Made by a program: the position numbers and the translations under genes. Positions 17,804 through 26,676 of a DNA stretch of 64,000 nt are shown here, in pieces. Each line of letters opens with the position of its first letter. Positions within the stretch are counted from its first letter, which is position 1. The notes beneath the pieces are model-generated. The model did no database searches. It had not been told where the DNA came from and saw only the letters and a program-made list of their open reading frames with translations. Origin of the DNA: Alteraurantiacibacter buctensis (GTDB taxonomy: Bacteria; Pseudomonadota; Alphaproteobacteria; Sphingomonadales; Sphingomonadaceae); contig NZ_WTYV01000002.1 of NCBI RefSeq assembly GCF_009827655.1, positions 744,657 through 808,656 on the forward strand. Direction: 5' to 3'.

Positions 17804-19051
17804 ATGACGCGCACGCATTGCATGAATTGTGGCGAAGCCCGCCTGCACGAGTTCATCGACCTGAAGGACCAGCCCAACGGCAACAGCTTCCTCCATGCGG
17901 ACGAGCTGGCGAAGGAGCAGAAGTTCCCGCTGGCCATGATGGTCTGCGACAACTGCTGGCAGGTGCAGATCAACGAGTTCCCTTCACAAAAGGTGCTGTT
18001 TGACGACCATGCCTATATCACCGGCCGCAATGCCCCGGTGGTGGCGCACTTCAAGGAGCTGGCCCCGCGCATCGTCAACAAGCTGGGCCTGAAGGAAAAC
18101 GACCTTGTCATCGACGTGGGCGCGAACGACGGCACCTTCCTGCGCGCCTTCCAGAGCCAGGGAATGCGCGTGCTCGGGGTCGATCCGTCGGACCGCACCG
18201 GCCAGCTGGCCCGCGCGCAGGGCGTCACCGTGTTCCGCCAGTTCTGGTGCCACGAAACCGGCAAGAGCCTGAAGCAACTGGGCGTGAAGCCCGATGCCAT
18301 CACCGCCACGGCGGTGTTCTATCACGTGCCCGACCTGCACGATTTCGTGGCGGGACTGGAAGAGGTGATGGGGCCGAACACGGTGTTCGTGGTGCAGGGC
18401 GTCAACTGCCTGGACCTGATCCAGAAGAACGAGTTCGACCATTTCTACCACGAGCATAGCTGTATCCACGCGGTGGGCCCCCTGCAGCGGCTGTTCAACG
18501 CGCATGGGCTGGCCATCCGCGACGTGGAGTTCTCGCCCATCCACGGCGGCAGCTTCATCCTCTATGTCTACCGGCAGGAGAACCCGATTGCAGAAAGCCC
18601 TGCGGTGGCCGCTGCCATCAGGGCCGAGGAAGAGGCCGGCCTGTTCCGGTTGCAGACCTACCAGGACTTCGCGGCCCGGGTGGAGCACAACATGACCGAG
18701 CTGCGCGCGCTGCTCGAGAAGCTCAAGGCCGAAGGCAAGACCGTGTGGGGCCTGGGCGCACCGGTGAAGGGGTCCACCGTGCTCAACTATGCCGACATCG
18801 GCCCCGATCTGGTCAGCCACGTGACCGAGGTGAACGAGTTCAAGATCGGCCGTGTCACGCCGGGCACGCACATCCCCGTGATCGACGAGAACGCCGTGAC
18901 CGAGCACCCGGACTACTATCTGGTGCTGTGCTGGAACTTCCTCGATTTCCTGCTGGGCAAGTATGACGGCTACCTGAAGGCCGGCGGGCGTTTCATCACC
19001 CCGGTGCCATCGGTGCAGATCCTGGGGCCGGGTGGCAAGCCGGAAGCCTGA
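17804..19051 (+). CDS. Sugar C-methyltransferase (NovU/TylCIII/TcaB9-type, zinc-binding)
   Basis: A 415-residue three-part protein. An N-terminal zinc site is formed by Cys6-x2-Cys9 and Cys48-x2-Cys51. A SAM-binding domain carries VIDVGANDGTF near residue 105. The active-site-like FYHEHSCIH follows near residue 210, matching the His/Glu pair of TcaB9-type enzymes. The C-terminal domain (VWGLGAPVKGSTVLNY) is typical of C-methyltransferases. Such enzymes add a branching methyl group to an NDP-4-keto-6-deoxysugar. ATG at 17804 has GAGGA upstream. The reductase gene follows after 3 bp, suggesting a two-step branched-deoxysugar pathway. Confidence 0.88.
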   Translation: MTRTHCMNCGEARLHEFIDLKDQPNGNSFLHADELAKEQKFPLAMMVCDNCWQVQINEFPSQKVLFDDHAYITGRNAPVVAHFKELAPRIVNKLGLKENDLVIDVGANDGTFLRAFQSQGMRVLGVDPSDRTGQLARAQGVTVFRQFWCHETGKSLKQLGVKPDAITATAVFYHVPDLHDFVAGLEEVMGPNTVFVVQGVNCLDLIQKNEFDHFYHEHSCIHAVGPLQRLFNAHGLAIRDVEFSPIHGGSFILYVYRQENPIAESPAVAAAIRAEEEAGLFRLQTYQDFAARVEHNMTELRALLEKLKAEGKTVWGLGAPVKGSTVLNYADIGPDLVSHVTEVNEFKIGRVTPGTHIPVIDENAVTEHPDYYLVLCWNFLDFLLGKYDGYLKAGGRFITPVPSVQILGPGGKPEA

Positions 19052-19054
19052 TCG

Positions 19055-20005
19055 ATGAAGAACGTCATCGTCACCGGGGCCACGGGTTTCGTCGGCAAGA
19101 CGCTGGTGCGCGAGATCCGGCGCCGGTTTCCGGATGCCAACGTGATTGCCGCAGGCTCGGCCACGGTCGACCTGGCCGACATGCATGCCACATCGGCGTG
19201 GATGCAGGGCCTGAAGGACAGCGGCTTTGCCTGCGATCACATCATCCACCTGGCCGCGCTTTACAAGGCGGGCGACTGGCCAGTGCGCCATCCGGCCACG
19301 CAGCTTTACGCCAACATGGTGATCAACATTAACCTGCTGGAAGGCTGGAAGTCCTTTTTCCCTGAGGCCAAGCTGACCGCGATCATTTCCTATTGCCTCT
19401 ACCCCAGCACCGAGCATCCGCACCCGGAGAGCGAGCTGTGGGGGCACGAGCCGGAGGAATACCTGTTCGCCTATGCCTTCGCGAAGAAGGCGTTGCTGGT
19501 GGGGCGCAAGGCCTACCTCAAGGAGTATGGCCTTAAGAGCACCTGCGTGGTCCTGCCAACGGTCTATGGCCCGGGTGACAGCTTTGCCGAAAACAGCCAC
19601 GTGGTGGGCGCACTGGTGGGCAAGTTCGTGCGCGCCGCGCGCGAAGGCAAGCCATCGGTGGAAGTGTGGGGGACCGGCGATCAGCAGCGAGAGTTCCTGC
19701 ATGTGGATGACGCCGCAGACGGCATCATCGCCGCTGCCCTCGGCTCTGACGAGGAAGCGCTTAACCTGGGCATCGGCGATGCCTATCGCATCCGCGATAT
19801 TGCCGAATGGATCCGCGATGCCGCCGGGTTCACGGGCCAGATCGAATACCGCGTGGAGGGCCGCTTCGTGGGGGTCCACAAGCGGATGCTCGACGTGACC
19901 CTGGTGCGCGAGACGCTGGGCTGGACCGCGCCTACGCCCATCCGGGACGGGTTGCAGAACACGGTCGACTGGTACCGCGACCAGCTGGACGCGGGCCTGG
20001 CATGA
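19055..20005 (+). CDS. NAD(P)-dependent epimerase/reductase, GDP-L-fucose-synthase-like
   Basis: A 316-residue extended SDR. The NADP-binding motif TGATGFVG is at residues 7-14. The segment ISYCLYPST resembles the serine/cysteine region of GDP-fucose synthase, YAFAK gives the catalytic Tyr-Lys pair near residue 141, and PTVYGPGD and REFLHVDDAAD are typical of the family. Fcl converts GDP-4-keto-6-deoxymannose to GDP-L-fucose. Here the partner is a C-methyltransferase rather than a GDP-mannose dehydratase (gmd), so the product may be a C-methylated deoxysugar. No gmd or rml genes are visible in the window, so the 4-keto precursor must come from elsewhere. Confidence 0.8.
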   Translation: MKNVIVTGATGFVGKTLVREIRRRFPDANVIAAGSATVDLADMHATSAWMQGLKDSGFACDHIIHLAALYKAGDWPVRHPATQLYANMVININLLEGWKSFFPEAKLTAIISYCLYPSTEHPHPESELWGHEPEEYLFAYAFAKKALLVGRKAYLKEYGLKSTCVVLPTVYGPGDSFAENSHVVGALVGKFVRAAREGKPSVEVWGTGDQQREFLHVDDAADGIIAAALGSDEEALNLGIGDAYRIRDIAEWIRDAAGFTGQIEYRVEGRFVGVHKRMLDVTLVRETLGWTAPTPIRDGLQNTVDWYRDQLDAGLA

Positions 20006-20090
20006 GCGGGCAAGCACGGCTGTCATCCGGTCGCGCGCCGTGGCACAGTGCCGCAGGCTTGCGGCAGGGGCGGGACGGCCGGTCGGCGGT

Positions 20091-21896
20091 ATGAAGGCAT
20101 CAATCTTCAGCAGTGTCTACGAGATCATCCGCCCGTTCGGACGGCGGCGGCTGGTCAGCGTGTGCCTGGTCATGCTGCTGCAGGCGGTTACCCAGTTCCT
20201 GGCGGTATTCTCGCTTGCCCCGTTCCTGGCGGCGGCAACCGATACCGCACTGTTCCGTGGCTCCAACGCCGGCCAGCTGCTGCTGGGCGTGCTGGGCGAT
20301 GTCTCCGATTTCGACCTGATCATGATCACCGGCATCGTCTCGCTGGTCAGCATCGCGATCAGCAATGCCGTGGGCCTGCTGGGCGATTATACGCGGGCCC
20401 GCTATTCCTATGCGCTGGCGCACTGGACGCGGATGCGCGTGCTGCACAATGTCCTGTCACGGCGGTACGAATACTTCCTTTCGGTCAACACTGCGCACCT
20501 TTTGAAGACGCTGGCGGAAGATGTGAGCCTGCTGGTCAATCACGTGGTCATGGCGATTCTCGACCTCGCCTCGCGTGCTGTCATCGTCGTGCTGCTGGCG
20601 CTGGTGGTGCTGATCGTCAGCCCGCAGGTGATGCTGGTAGCGGTCCTTGCGCTGGGCGTGTTCGTGCTGACTATCCTGAAGCCCATGCGCCGCCGGGCGG
20701 CGGATGCCTCGGACGAATTGCTGGTGTGGCTGCGGGCCACGTTCAAGGAGGTCAACCAGCTCCTCGCGGGGATCAAGCCGGTGCTGGCCACATCGCGCAT
20801 CCCGCAGTTTGTCGACCGGGTCTCGCGCGCCTCGCAGGGATATTCCAACGTGATGGTACGCATGCCGATCTACGCCGCGATCCCGCGCAGCGCGCTGGAA
20901 GTGCTGGTGTTCGGCGGGATCATTGCCTGGGTGATGGTGGTCATGGCTACCGGCGGCAACCTGATTGCCATGCTGCCCGAACTGGGCGTGATCGGGCTGG
21001 TTGCCTATCGCATGATGCCGCTGCTGCAGGCGATCACGATCCAGAGCATGAACATCACCTCGTCCCGCCAGGCGCTGGACGAGGTGCTGGCACTGTATCG
21101 CGAGCAGCATCTCCATGCCGACCAGCCGGAACCCTGGACCGCCAAGCCGGAGCAGCCACCGGCCATCACCTGGGCAAGCGAAATCCGCCTGCAGGACGTG
21201 AGCTTCACCTACGCCGGGGCGGAGCGCAAGGCGATCGACGGCATCAGCCTGACCATCCCAAAAGGCTCGCACGTGGCTTTCGTAGGGCCCACCGGATCGG
21301 GCAAGTCGACCATCATCGACATGCTGATGGGCCTGCTGCTGCCCACCGAGGGGCATATCCTGATCGACGGCAAGCCGCTGACCGCCGAACAGACCCCCGC
21401 CTGGCGCAAGGGCATCGGCTATGTGCCGCAGGATCTATTCCTGTACGATGCCACCATTGCCGAAAACATTGCCTTCGGCTTTCCGCGTAACGAGGTGGAC
21501 GATGACCGCGTGCGCGAGGTGGCCGGCCTGGCTCGGGCGGCGGAATTCATCGAGCAGCCGGGAACCGCCGGGTTCGAAACCATGGTGGGGGAGCGCGGCG
21601 TGCGGCTCAGCGGCGGCCAGCGCCAGCGGCTGGCCCTGGCGCGCGCGCTTTATGACGGGCCGCGCGTACTGGTGCTGGACGAGGCGACCAGCGCGCTTGA
21701 TCCACGCACTGAGGCAGCCGTGGTGGCCAACCTGGGCAAGGGGAGCGACAAGCTGACGGTGATCTCGATCACCCATCGGCTAGCGACCATCAAGCATTAC
21801 GACTGCATCTTCTTCATCCGTGACGGGCGGATCGTGGCCTCCGGCTCGTACGACGAGTTGCAGAAGGACCCTCACTTCCACGAGTTCAGCCACTGA
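20091..21896 (+). CDS. ABC exporter, fused permease and ATPase (MsbA/PglK-like)
   Basis: A 601-residue half-transporter. Six predicted helices fill about residues 10-320, then comes a nucleotide-binding domain with Walker A GPTGSGKST (about 399), Q-loop VPQDLF, signature LSGGQRQR (about 505), Walker B VLVLDEA and an H-loop (THRLA). Fused exporters in glycan loci often flip lipid-linked oligosaccharides, as PglK does. No MOP-type Wzx flippase is visible in this locus, so this protein is the best candidate for moving repeat units. ATG at 20091 lies 85 bp after the epimerase stop. The next gene overlaps its stop codon by one base. Confidence 0.9.
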   Translation: MKASIFSSVYEIIRPFGRRRLVSVCLVMLLQAVTQFLAVFSLAPFLAAATDTALFRGSNAGQLLLGVLGDVSDFDLIMITGIVSLVSIAISNAVGLLGDYTRARYSYALAHWTRMRVLHNVLSRRYEYFLSVNTAHLLKTLAEDVSLLVNHVVMAILDLASRAVIVVLLALVVLIVSPQVMLVAVLALGVFVLTILKPMRRRAADASDELLVWLRATFKEVNQLLAGIKPVLATSRIPQFVDRVSRASQGYSNVMVRMPIYAAIPRSALEVLVFGGIIAWVMVVMATGGNLIAMLPELGVIGLVAYRMMPLLQAITIQSMNITSSRQALDEVLALYREQHLHADQPEPWTAKPEQPPAITWASEIRLQDVSFTYAGAERKAIDGISLTIPKGSHVAFVGPTGSGKSTIIDMLMGLLLPTEGHILIDGKPLTAEQTPAWRKGIGYVPQDLFLYDATIAENIAFGFPRNEVDDDRVREVAGLARAAEFIEQPGTAGFETMVGERGVRLSGGQRQRLALARALYDGPRVLVLDEATSALDPRTEAAVVANLGKGSDKLTVISITHRLATIKHYDCIFFIRDGRIVASGSYDELQKDPHFHEFSH

Positions 21897-23140
21897 TGCC
21901 CGCGCCGCACGGTCCGCTTGCCGGCAAGCGCATGCTGGTGGTCGAGGAAGCGCTGAAAAGCGAGAGCGGCCATTGGTTCGAATATGTTCGCTCCGTCAAG
22001 CAACTGAACGCTGCTGCGGGGGCGGAAACCGTGGTGGTGGTACACAAGGATGCCCAGCCTGACGTGGTGGCCGCGCTGGAGGCGCACGCGCTGTTTCCGT
22101 GGACCAACTGGGACGGGATATACAACCATCCCCAGGCCTGGCGGCGCTATCTCGGCATCGTGCAGCACAACTGGCGGGTGTTCCGCCTCATGCGCGGGTT
22201 CGTGGCCAGGCACGGTCCGTTCGACATCGTCTTTGCCCCTACCGTGGTGATCCACCACGTGTTCGGCTGGCGCTGGCTGATGGCCGCTCAAGGGCACAGG
22301 ATCGGGCAGATCGTGCTGCTGTTCCGCAACAACGCTGGATCCTATGAACCCGGACGGCGCGAGCCGGTGTTCAAGCGCTCCACTGCCGTGCTGCGCTGGG
22401 CCTTGCGCAGCTTTGCTCCGCTGATCGCGCGCGGACGGGCGCGTTTCGCCACCGACAGTGCCAAGCTGGCGCTGGAGTATCGCCTGCTGTGCGGCATCGA
22501 GCCGCAGGTCTTTCCCAGCCCGCGCGTGTCGCCGCCGCCGCCGCTGGAAGAGGCCACCCGCGCGCCCGATGCGCCGGTTACCTTTGCCTGCCTGGGTCCG
22601 GCACGGTTCGAGAAGGGGATCGATGTGATGCAGGAAGCGATCCGCCGCTTCCTGGCGGCCCATCCGCAAGCGCGGGCGCGGTTCGTGATCCAGTGGAACC
22701 AGCCGATCCTGGACGAATCGGGCGCGCTGTATGAACCCGATCCCGCGCTGGTGGCCGACCCGCGGGTGGACCTGATCACGGAGGCGATGAGCAGCGAGCG
22801 CTACGATGCCGAAGTCGCCGCGACCGATTGCATGCTGCTGCCCTATCGCCGCGCCAGCTATTATGCGCGCATTTCCGGCGTGGCGGTGGAGGCGGTGACG
22901 GCGGGCGTACCGCTGATCTACACCCGCGACACCTGGTGCGAGGACCTGGTGGCCGACGTGGGTGAGGGCATTGGCGTGGACGATGGCGACGTGGACGGGC
23001 TGGCCCAGGCCATTGCCCGCATGGTCGCCGATTTTCCCGCCATCTCCGCCCGCGCCCGCGCGAAGGCCCTGGCCGCGCGCGAGAGCCATTCGGGTGAAGC
23101 TTTCACCGCCGCCCTGTGGGGCCTCGGCGGGCATGGCTGA
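21896..23140 (+). CDS. Glycosyltransferase (GT-B fold), putative
   Basis: A 414-residue protein with an N-terminal domain that opens MLVVEEALKSESGHWFEYV and a C-terminal domain with FACLGPARFEKGIDVMQEAI and a late acidic-aromatic region (ERYDAEVAATDCMLLPY, YARISGVAVEAVTAGVP) in the position of the donor-binding site of family 4/1 enzymes. The acceptor and donor are not identifiable. The start codon shares its first base with the preceding TGA stop (TGATG), which indicates translational coupling to the ABC exporter. Confidence 0.75.
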   Translation: MPAPHGPLAGKRMLVVEEALKSESGHWFEYVRSVKQLNAAAGAETVVVVHKDAQPDVVAALEAHALFPWTNWDGIYNHPQAWRRYLGIVQHNWRVFRLMRGFVARHGPFDIVFAPTVVIHHVFGWRWLMAAQGHRIGQIVLLFRNNAGSYEPGRREPVFKRSTAVLRWALRSFAPLIARGRARFATDSAKLALEYRLLCGIEPQVFPSPRVSPPPPLEEATRAPDAPVTFACLGPARFEKGIDVMQEAIRRFLAAHPQARARFVIQWNQPILDESGALYEPDPALVADPRVDLITEAMSSERYDAEVAATDCMLLPYRRASYYARISGVAVEAVTAGVPLIYTRDTWCEDLVADVGEGIGVDDGDVDGLAQAIARMVADFPAISARARAKALAARESHSGEAFTAALWGLGGHG

Positions 23141-24347
23141 CGCAGCCCCCTGGATCACCTGCCAGATCGGCGCGCGCGAACACTATGTGCTGGCGGCGGA
23201 GCTTCACCGGATCGGGCGGTTGCGAAGGCTGGTCACCGATCGGTGGGCACCGCCGGGTTCTCTGGCTGCGGGCCTGCCCGGCGCGTTGGGGCAGCGGCTG
23301 GCCGATCGTTACAATCCTGCGCTGGCCGATGCCCCGGTGACGCATTTCACCGCTGCCTCGATGGCTCGCGAAGGGCGTGCGCGGCTGCCGGGGGCAAAGG
23401 CTGGCTGGCACAAGATCATGGCCGACAACGCCTGGTTCGAGCGGCGCAGCGCGGCGGCCCTGGTGCGGGGCGGCTGGCTGGACGGGCAAGTCAAGCCGGT
23501 GGTCTTCGCCTATAGCTATGCCGCGCTGGGCATCCTGCAGGCAGCAAAGGCGGCGGGCTGCGTGACCGTGCTGGGGCAGATCGACCCTGCCGTGATCGAG
23601 GAAGAGATCGTCGCCGCCCTGCCGCATGGTAACGGCAGGTTGGAGCGGACCCCGCCAGGTTACTGGCCACGCTGGCGGCAGGAGTGCGCGCTGGCCGATC
23701 ACATCGTGGTCAATTCCGCATGGGCGCGCGACGGGCTGGTGCAGGCAGGGATCGCGCGGGAGAAGCTGCACGTGGTTCCGCTCGCTTACGCCGCACCACC
23801 GACGCCGCAACGCGGGCCCGTGCCGGAGGTGTTCACCGCGGCCCGTCCGCTGAAGGTACTGTTCCTCGGCTCGCTGATCGCGCGCAAGGGCATTCACGAG
23901 GTGATCGGCGCGGCAGGACTGCTGGCTGGCGAGCCGGTGGAGTTCCATCTTGTTGGTCCGGGCGGCGATGCACTGCGGGGCGAATTGGCCGGGATACCGC
24001 ATGTGATCGACCATGGCCCGGTGCCGCGCGGTGAGGTGCCGGCACGCCTTGTCGCTGCCGACCTGTTCGTCCTGCCGACCCATTCCGACGGGTTCGCGCT
24101 GACCCAGCTCGAGGCCCAGGCCCACGGCCTGCCGGTGATCGCCTCACGCCGTTGTGGTGACGTGGTGCAGGACGGGATCAACGGCACGTTGCTGCCAGAA
24201 GTCTCGGCCGAGGCGCTGGCCGCTGCCGTGCGTGGCTATCTTGCCAATCCCGGCCTGCTGGGCACGCAAGGGCAGGCGGCGTTGGCGGGCCTGGACCGGT
24301 TCAGCCCGCAACGGGTGGTGGCGGATCTGCTGCGGATCGCAGGCTAG
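23133..24347 (+). CDS. Glycosyltransferase family 4
   Basis: A 404-residue GT4-type enzyme. The linker to the second domain reads IVVNSAWARDGLVQAGI and HVVPLAY. The donor-binding domain has LKVLFLGSLIARKGIHEV, FHLVGPGG and HSDGFALTQLEAQAHGLPVIAS, which includes the acidic pair used for nucleotide-sugar binding. Its start overlaps the upstream glycosyltransferase by 8 bp. At the 3' end its TAG stop interlocks with the TAG of the opposite-strand gene inside a shared CTAG. It is likely one of the enzymes that build the repeat unit. Confidence 0.85.
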   Translation: MADAAPWITCQIGAREHYVLAAELHRIGRLRRLVTDRWAPPGSLAAGLPGALGQRLADRYNPALADAPVTHFTAASMAREGRARLPGAKAGWHKIMADNAWFERRSAAALVRGGWLDGQVKPVVFAYSYAALGILQAAKAAGCVTVLGQIDPAVIEEEIVAALPHGNGRLERTPPGYWPRWRQECALADHIVVNSAWARDGLVQAGIAREKLHVVPLAYAAPPTPQRGPVPEVFTAARPLKVLFLGSLIARKGIHEVIGAAGLLAGEPVEFHLVGPGGDALRGELAGIPHVIDHGPVPRGEVPARLVAADLFVLPTHSDGFALTQLEAQAHGLPVIASRRCGDVVQDGINGTLLPEVSAEALAAAVRGYLANPGLLGTQGQAALAGLDRFSPQRVVADLLRIAG

Positions 24348-25306
24348 CCTGCCTTGCCCTCGCGGCGGGCGATTTCCAGTTCCGGAAATGGCGGATCGTT
24401 GCCGATCAGCGTGTTCAGCGTGATGGTCCGCATCTGCGGATTGATAACGGCCGCCACCGCCGAAAGGTAGGACACCGTGCGCACGCACACCTTGGCGCGG
24501 GCGATCAGGAACGAGTTGACCAGTGCTTCCAGCGCCTTGTCGTCCGGGTTCATGGTGGAGCGATAGCGGGCCGTGCCCGATGCCACGTCACCGATGTCGT
24601 AGGAGACGAACCGCGCCCGGGGAAAGCGCGCCCGCACGACCTGCGCGAAAGCAGGGATATCCGTGGCCAGGAACACGACCGGATCGGCCAGGCCCTGCAA
24701 CTGCCGCTCGATCTCGGCCAGCGCTGCGTCGGCGCTGGTGGTGGTCGCTTCCATCGACTTGTCGGTGCCGCGATAGTGGATGGCCAGGTCGAATGCGGCA
24801 AACCCCTGCGAGCCTTCCTCGATCGCGTCAGCCAGCAGCGGGGTGGGGCGGAAATGGCGCTGCACCAGTTCGCTGGCGCGCTGCAGGTCCATATGGTCCG
24901 GCCGCAGGTACTCGATGATGAAATCGCAGGTCTTGCTGGGCAGCATCCGAACATCGGCGGGCCAGGGTTCGGCGATGAAGTGGCGGGCCAGCACGTCCTG
25001 TCCCGGTCGGGCATAGAACGGGCTGGTGGCGCGCAGGTGGCAGGCGATTCCAGCGCGTTCAAAGTGATCGTGCAGCAACAGGGCATGGCACACGATGGCC
25101 CCCATGCCGATCGGCGTATCGATATCGAGGCCAATGGCGGCCTGCCCCGTGCCTTTCCAGCGCGCATAGGCGAGGGCCCCCGGCAGGGCGCGGACCTTGC
25201 GCACCGCGCCCGATGACTTGGCCCGCACCATCACCGGATAAAACCGGCCCAGCCGCCGCTTGGCCAGCGCCTTAAGTTCCGAATAGGCCAAGCTTAAATC
25301 CACCAC
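24344..25306 (-). CDS. Fucosyltransferase-superfamily-like protein (GT23/NodZ/O-FucT motifs)
   Basis: About 320 residues, and the only inverted gene in the EPS locus. Three motifs fit the GT-B fucosyltransferase superfamily: a glycine-rich opening (PIGMGAIVCHALLL), the GDP-binding-type stretch AIHYRGTDKS near residue 177, then FLATDIPAF and a late LVNSFLIARAKVCV...SYLSAVAAV block. These resemble motifs I-III of NodZ, FUT8 and POFUT enzymes. A nearby GDP-fucose-synthase-like gene makes a GDP-linked deoxyhexose donor plausible. The start is uncertain: GTG at 25306 or 25303, or ATG at 25231. An unrelated polysaccharide-pathway protein cannot be excluded. Confidence 0.55.
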   Translation of the reverse strand: MVDLSLAYSELKALAKRRLGRFYPVMVRAKSSGAVRKVRALPGALAYARWKGTGQAAIGLDIDTPIGMGAIVCHALLLHDHFERAGIACHLRATSPFYARPGQDVLARHFIAEPWPADVRMLPSKTCDFIIEYLRPDHMDLQRASELVQRHFRPTPLLADAIEEGSQGFAAFDLAIHYRGTDKSMEATTTSADAALAEIERQLQGLADPVVFLATDIPAFAQVVRARFPRARFVSYDIGDVASGTARYRSTMNPDDKALEALVNSFLIARAKVCVRTVSYLSAVAAVINPQMRTITLNTLIGNDPPFPELEIARREGKAG

Positions 25307-25429
25307 CGCTGCATTGCGCCGGTTCCTAGGGCGGGCAGCCCCGGCGAGCAAGGCGTTTGGCCGGTCACCGGCTGCGGCCTGTGGCGAGGGGTTTTGACTG
25401 GCGCGTCGGCTGCCCCTACCGAGAGGCGG

Positions 25430-26599
25430 ATGAGCCTGCGCAAGATTCTGATCCATTGTTCGCTGCCCGAAGGTGGCCTGGCCGAGCATTCGCATTACCA
25501 GGCGCAGGCGCTGGAGGATGCGGGGGTGGCGGTCACGCTGCTCACCTGCCGGCAGTTCCTCCCCAGCCACCAGGGCAAGCGTTATCGCCAGTTGAATTGC
25601 CTGCTGGCCCCCTATTCCACCAGCCGCAACCCCTGGCTGCGCCGCGCCTGGTTCGTGCTGGCCACGCTCACCAACGAGTTCATGCTGGCTCTGGTGATCG
25701 TATTTGGCCGGTTTCGCCACGTGGTCATGGCCTCTCCGTCGGAAACGCTGGTGCTGCTGTGGATCTGGCCCCATGCCCTGCTGCGGCTGCTGGGGGTGCG
25801 CTATGCCACCAATATCCACGATCCCCAGCGCAAGCCGCGCGAGGGGCTGGGCTGGCTGCATGGCTGGGCGGTCAGGGCCAGTTTCCTGCCGATCCGCTAT
25901 GGCCTGATTCACGAGGATTTCGATCCTCACCAGCCACATATCCCTGCGCATGTGCGGTGTCTGCGCGTGCCCTATGGCTGCATGGCGGCGAGCATCTCTC
26001 CGCAGGACGGGCAGGATCTGCGTGCCCGGCTGGCTCCGCCAGGATCGCACGTGTTCCTTTCCTTCGGCTACATTGCCGACCGCAAGAACATCGACGCCTG
26101 CGTGGAAGCGGTGGCGCAGATTCCGCAGGCCGTGCTGCTGGTGGCGGGCCGGGTGGCCTCGCGCCATGACAAGCCGGCACAGTGCTACCGGGACCAGGCC
26201 GCCCGGCTGGGCTGTGCCGACCGGGTGCACATCTTCGATGGCTTCGTGCCGGAGGAGATGATCGCCCACTATTTCGGCGCTGCGGACAGCGTACTGCTGA
26301 CCTACAAGGCCGAATTCGTCTCGCAGAGCGGGGTGCTGTTGCTGGCCGCGAACTGGGGCAAGCCCGTGATTGCGTCCTCGGGGCCTGGACCGCTGGTGGA
26401 AACGGTCCGCAAGTTTGACCTGGGGCCGGTAGTTCCGGCAGAAGACGTAGCGGCCCTTGCCGAGGCCATGCGGCAGGTGATCGCCAGCGGCTATTCCGCT
26501 GCCGGGTGGGCGCGGCTGCGCGAGCACGCATCGTGGGCGCGCAATGTGGCGATCCTGCGGGCGGCGCTTGAAGGGCGAGCCGACGAGGTAGCGGCGTGA
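25430..26599 (+). CDS. Glycosyltransferase, putative (GT-B fold)
   Basis: About 389 residues. The N-terminal domain opens KILIHCSLPEGGLAEHSHYQ, a common start in enzymes that bind an extended acceptor. The second domain contains HVFLSFGYIADRKNIDACVEA, LLVAGRVAS and FDGFVPEEMIAHYFGAAD. It lacks a clean EX7E; the corresponding stretch is YKAEFVSQSGVLLLAANWGKPV. The start ATG at 25430 has GAGAGG just upstream; TTG at 25394 is an alternative. The 123-bp gap to the divergent fucosyltransferase-like gene should contain promoters for both. Confidence 0.8.
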   Translation: MSLRKILIHCSLPEGGLAEHSHYQAQALEDAGVAVTLLTCRQFLPSHQGKRYRQLNCLLAPYSTSRNPWLRRAWFVLATLTNEFMLALVIVFGRFRHVVMASPSETLVLLWIWPHALLRLLGVRYATNIHDPQRKPREGLGWLHGWAVRASFLPIRYGLIHEDFDPHQPHIPAHVRCLRVPYGCMAASISPQDGQDLRARLAPPGSHVFLSFGYIADRKNIDACVEAVAQIPQAVLLVAGRVASRHDKPAQCYRDQAARLGCADRVHIFDGFVPEEMIAHYFGAADSVLLTYKAEFVSQSGVLLLAANWGKPVIASSGPGPLVETVRKFDLGPVVPAEDVAALAEAMRQVIASGYSAAGWARLREHASWARNVAILRAALEGRADEVAA

Positions 26600-26676
26600 C
26601 GGCGGGGGTGATCCTTTGTGGCGCCGACGGCGCATGGCCGCTATCCTCGCGGATGAAAGGGCGGGGGACAGTCTGA

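Noticed and set aside
17984-20026. A 680-codon minus-strand frame over the methyltransferase and epimerase genes
   Set aside because: It is the mirror of two clearly functional + strand genes with conserved motifs; no start signal or family similarity.
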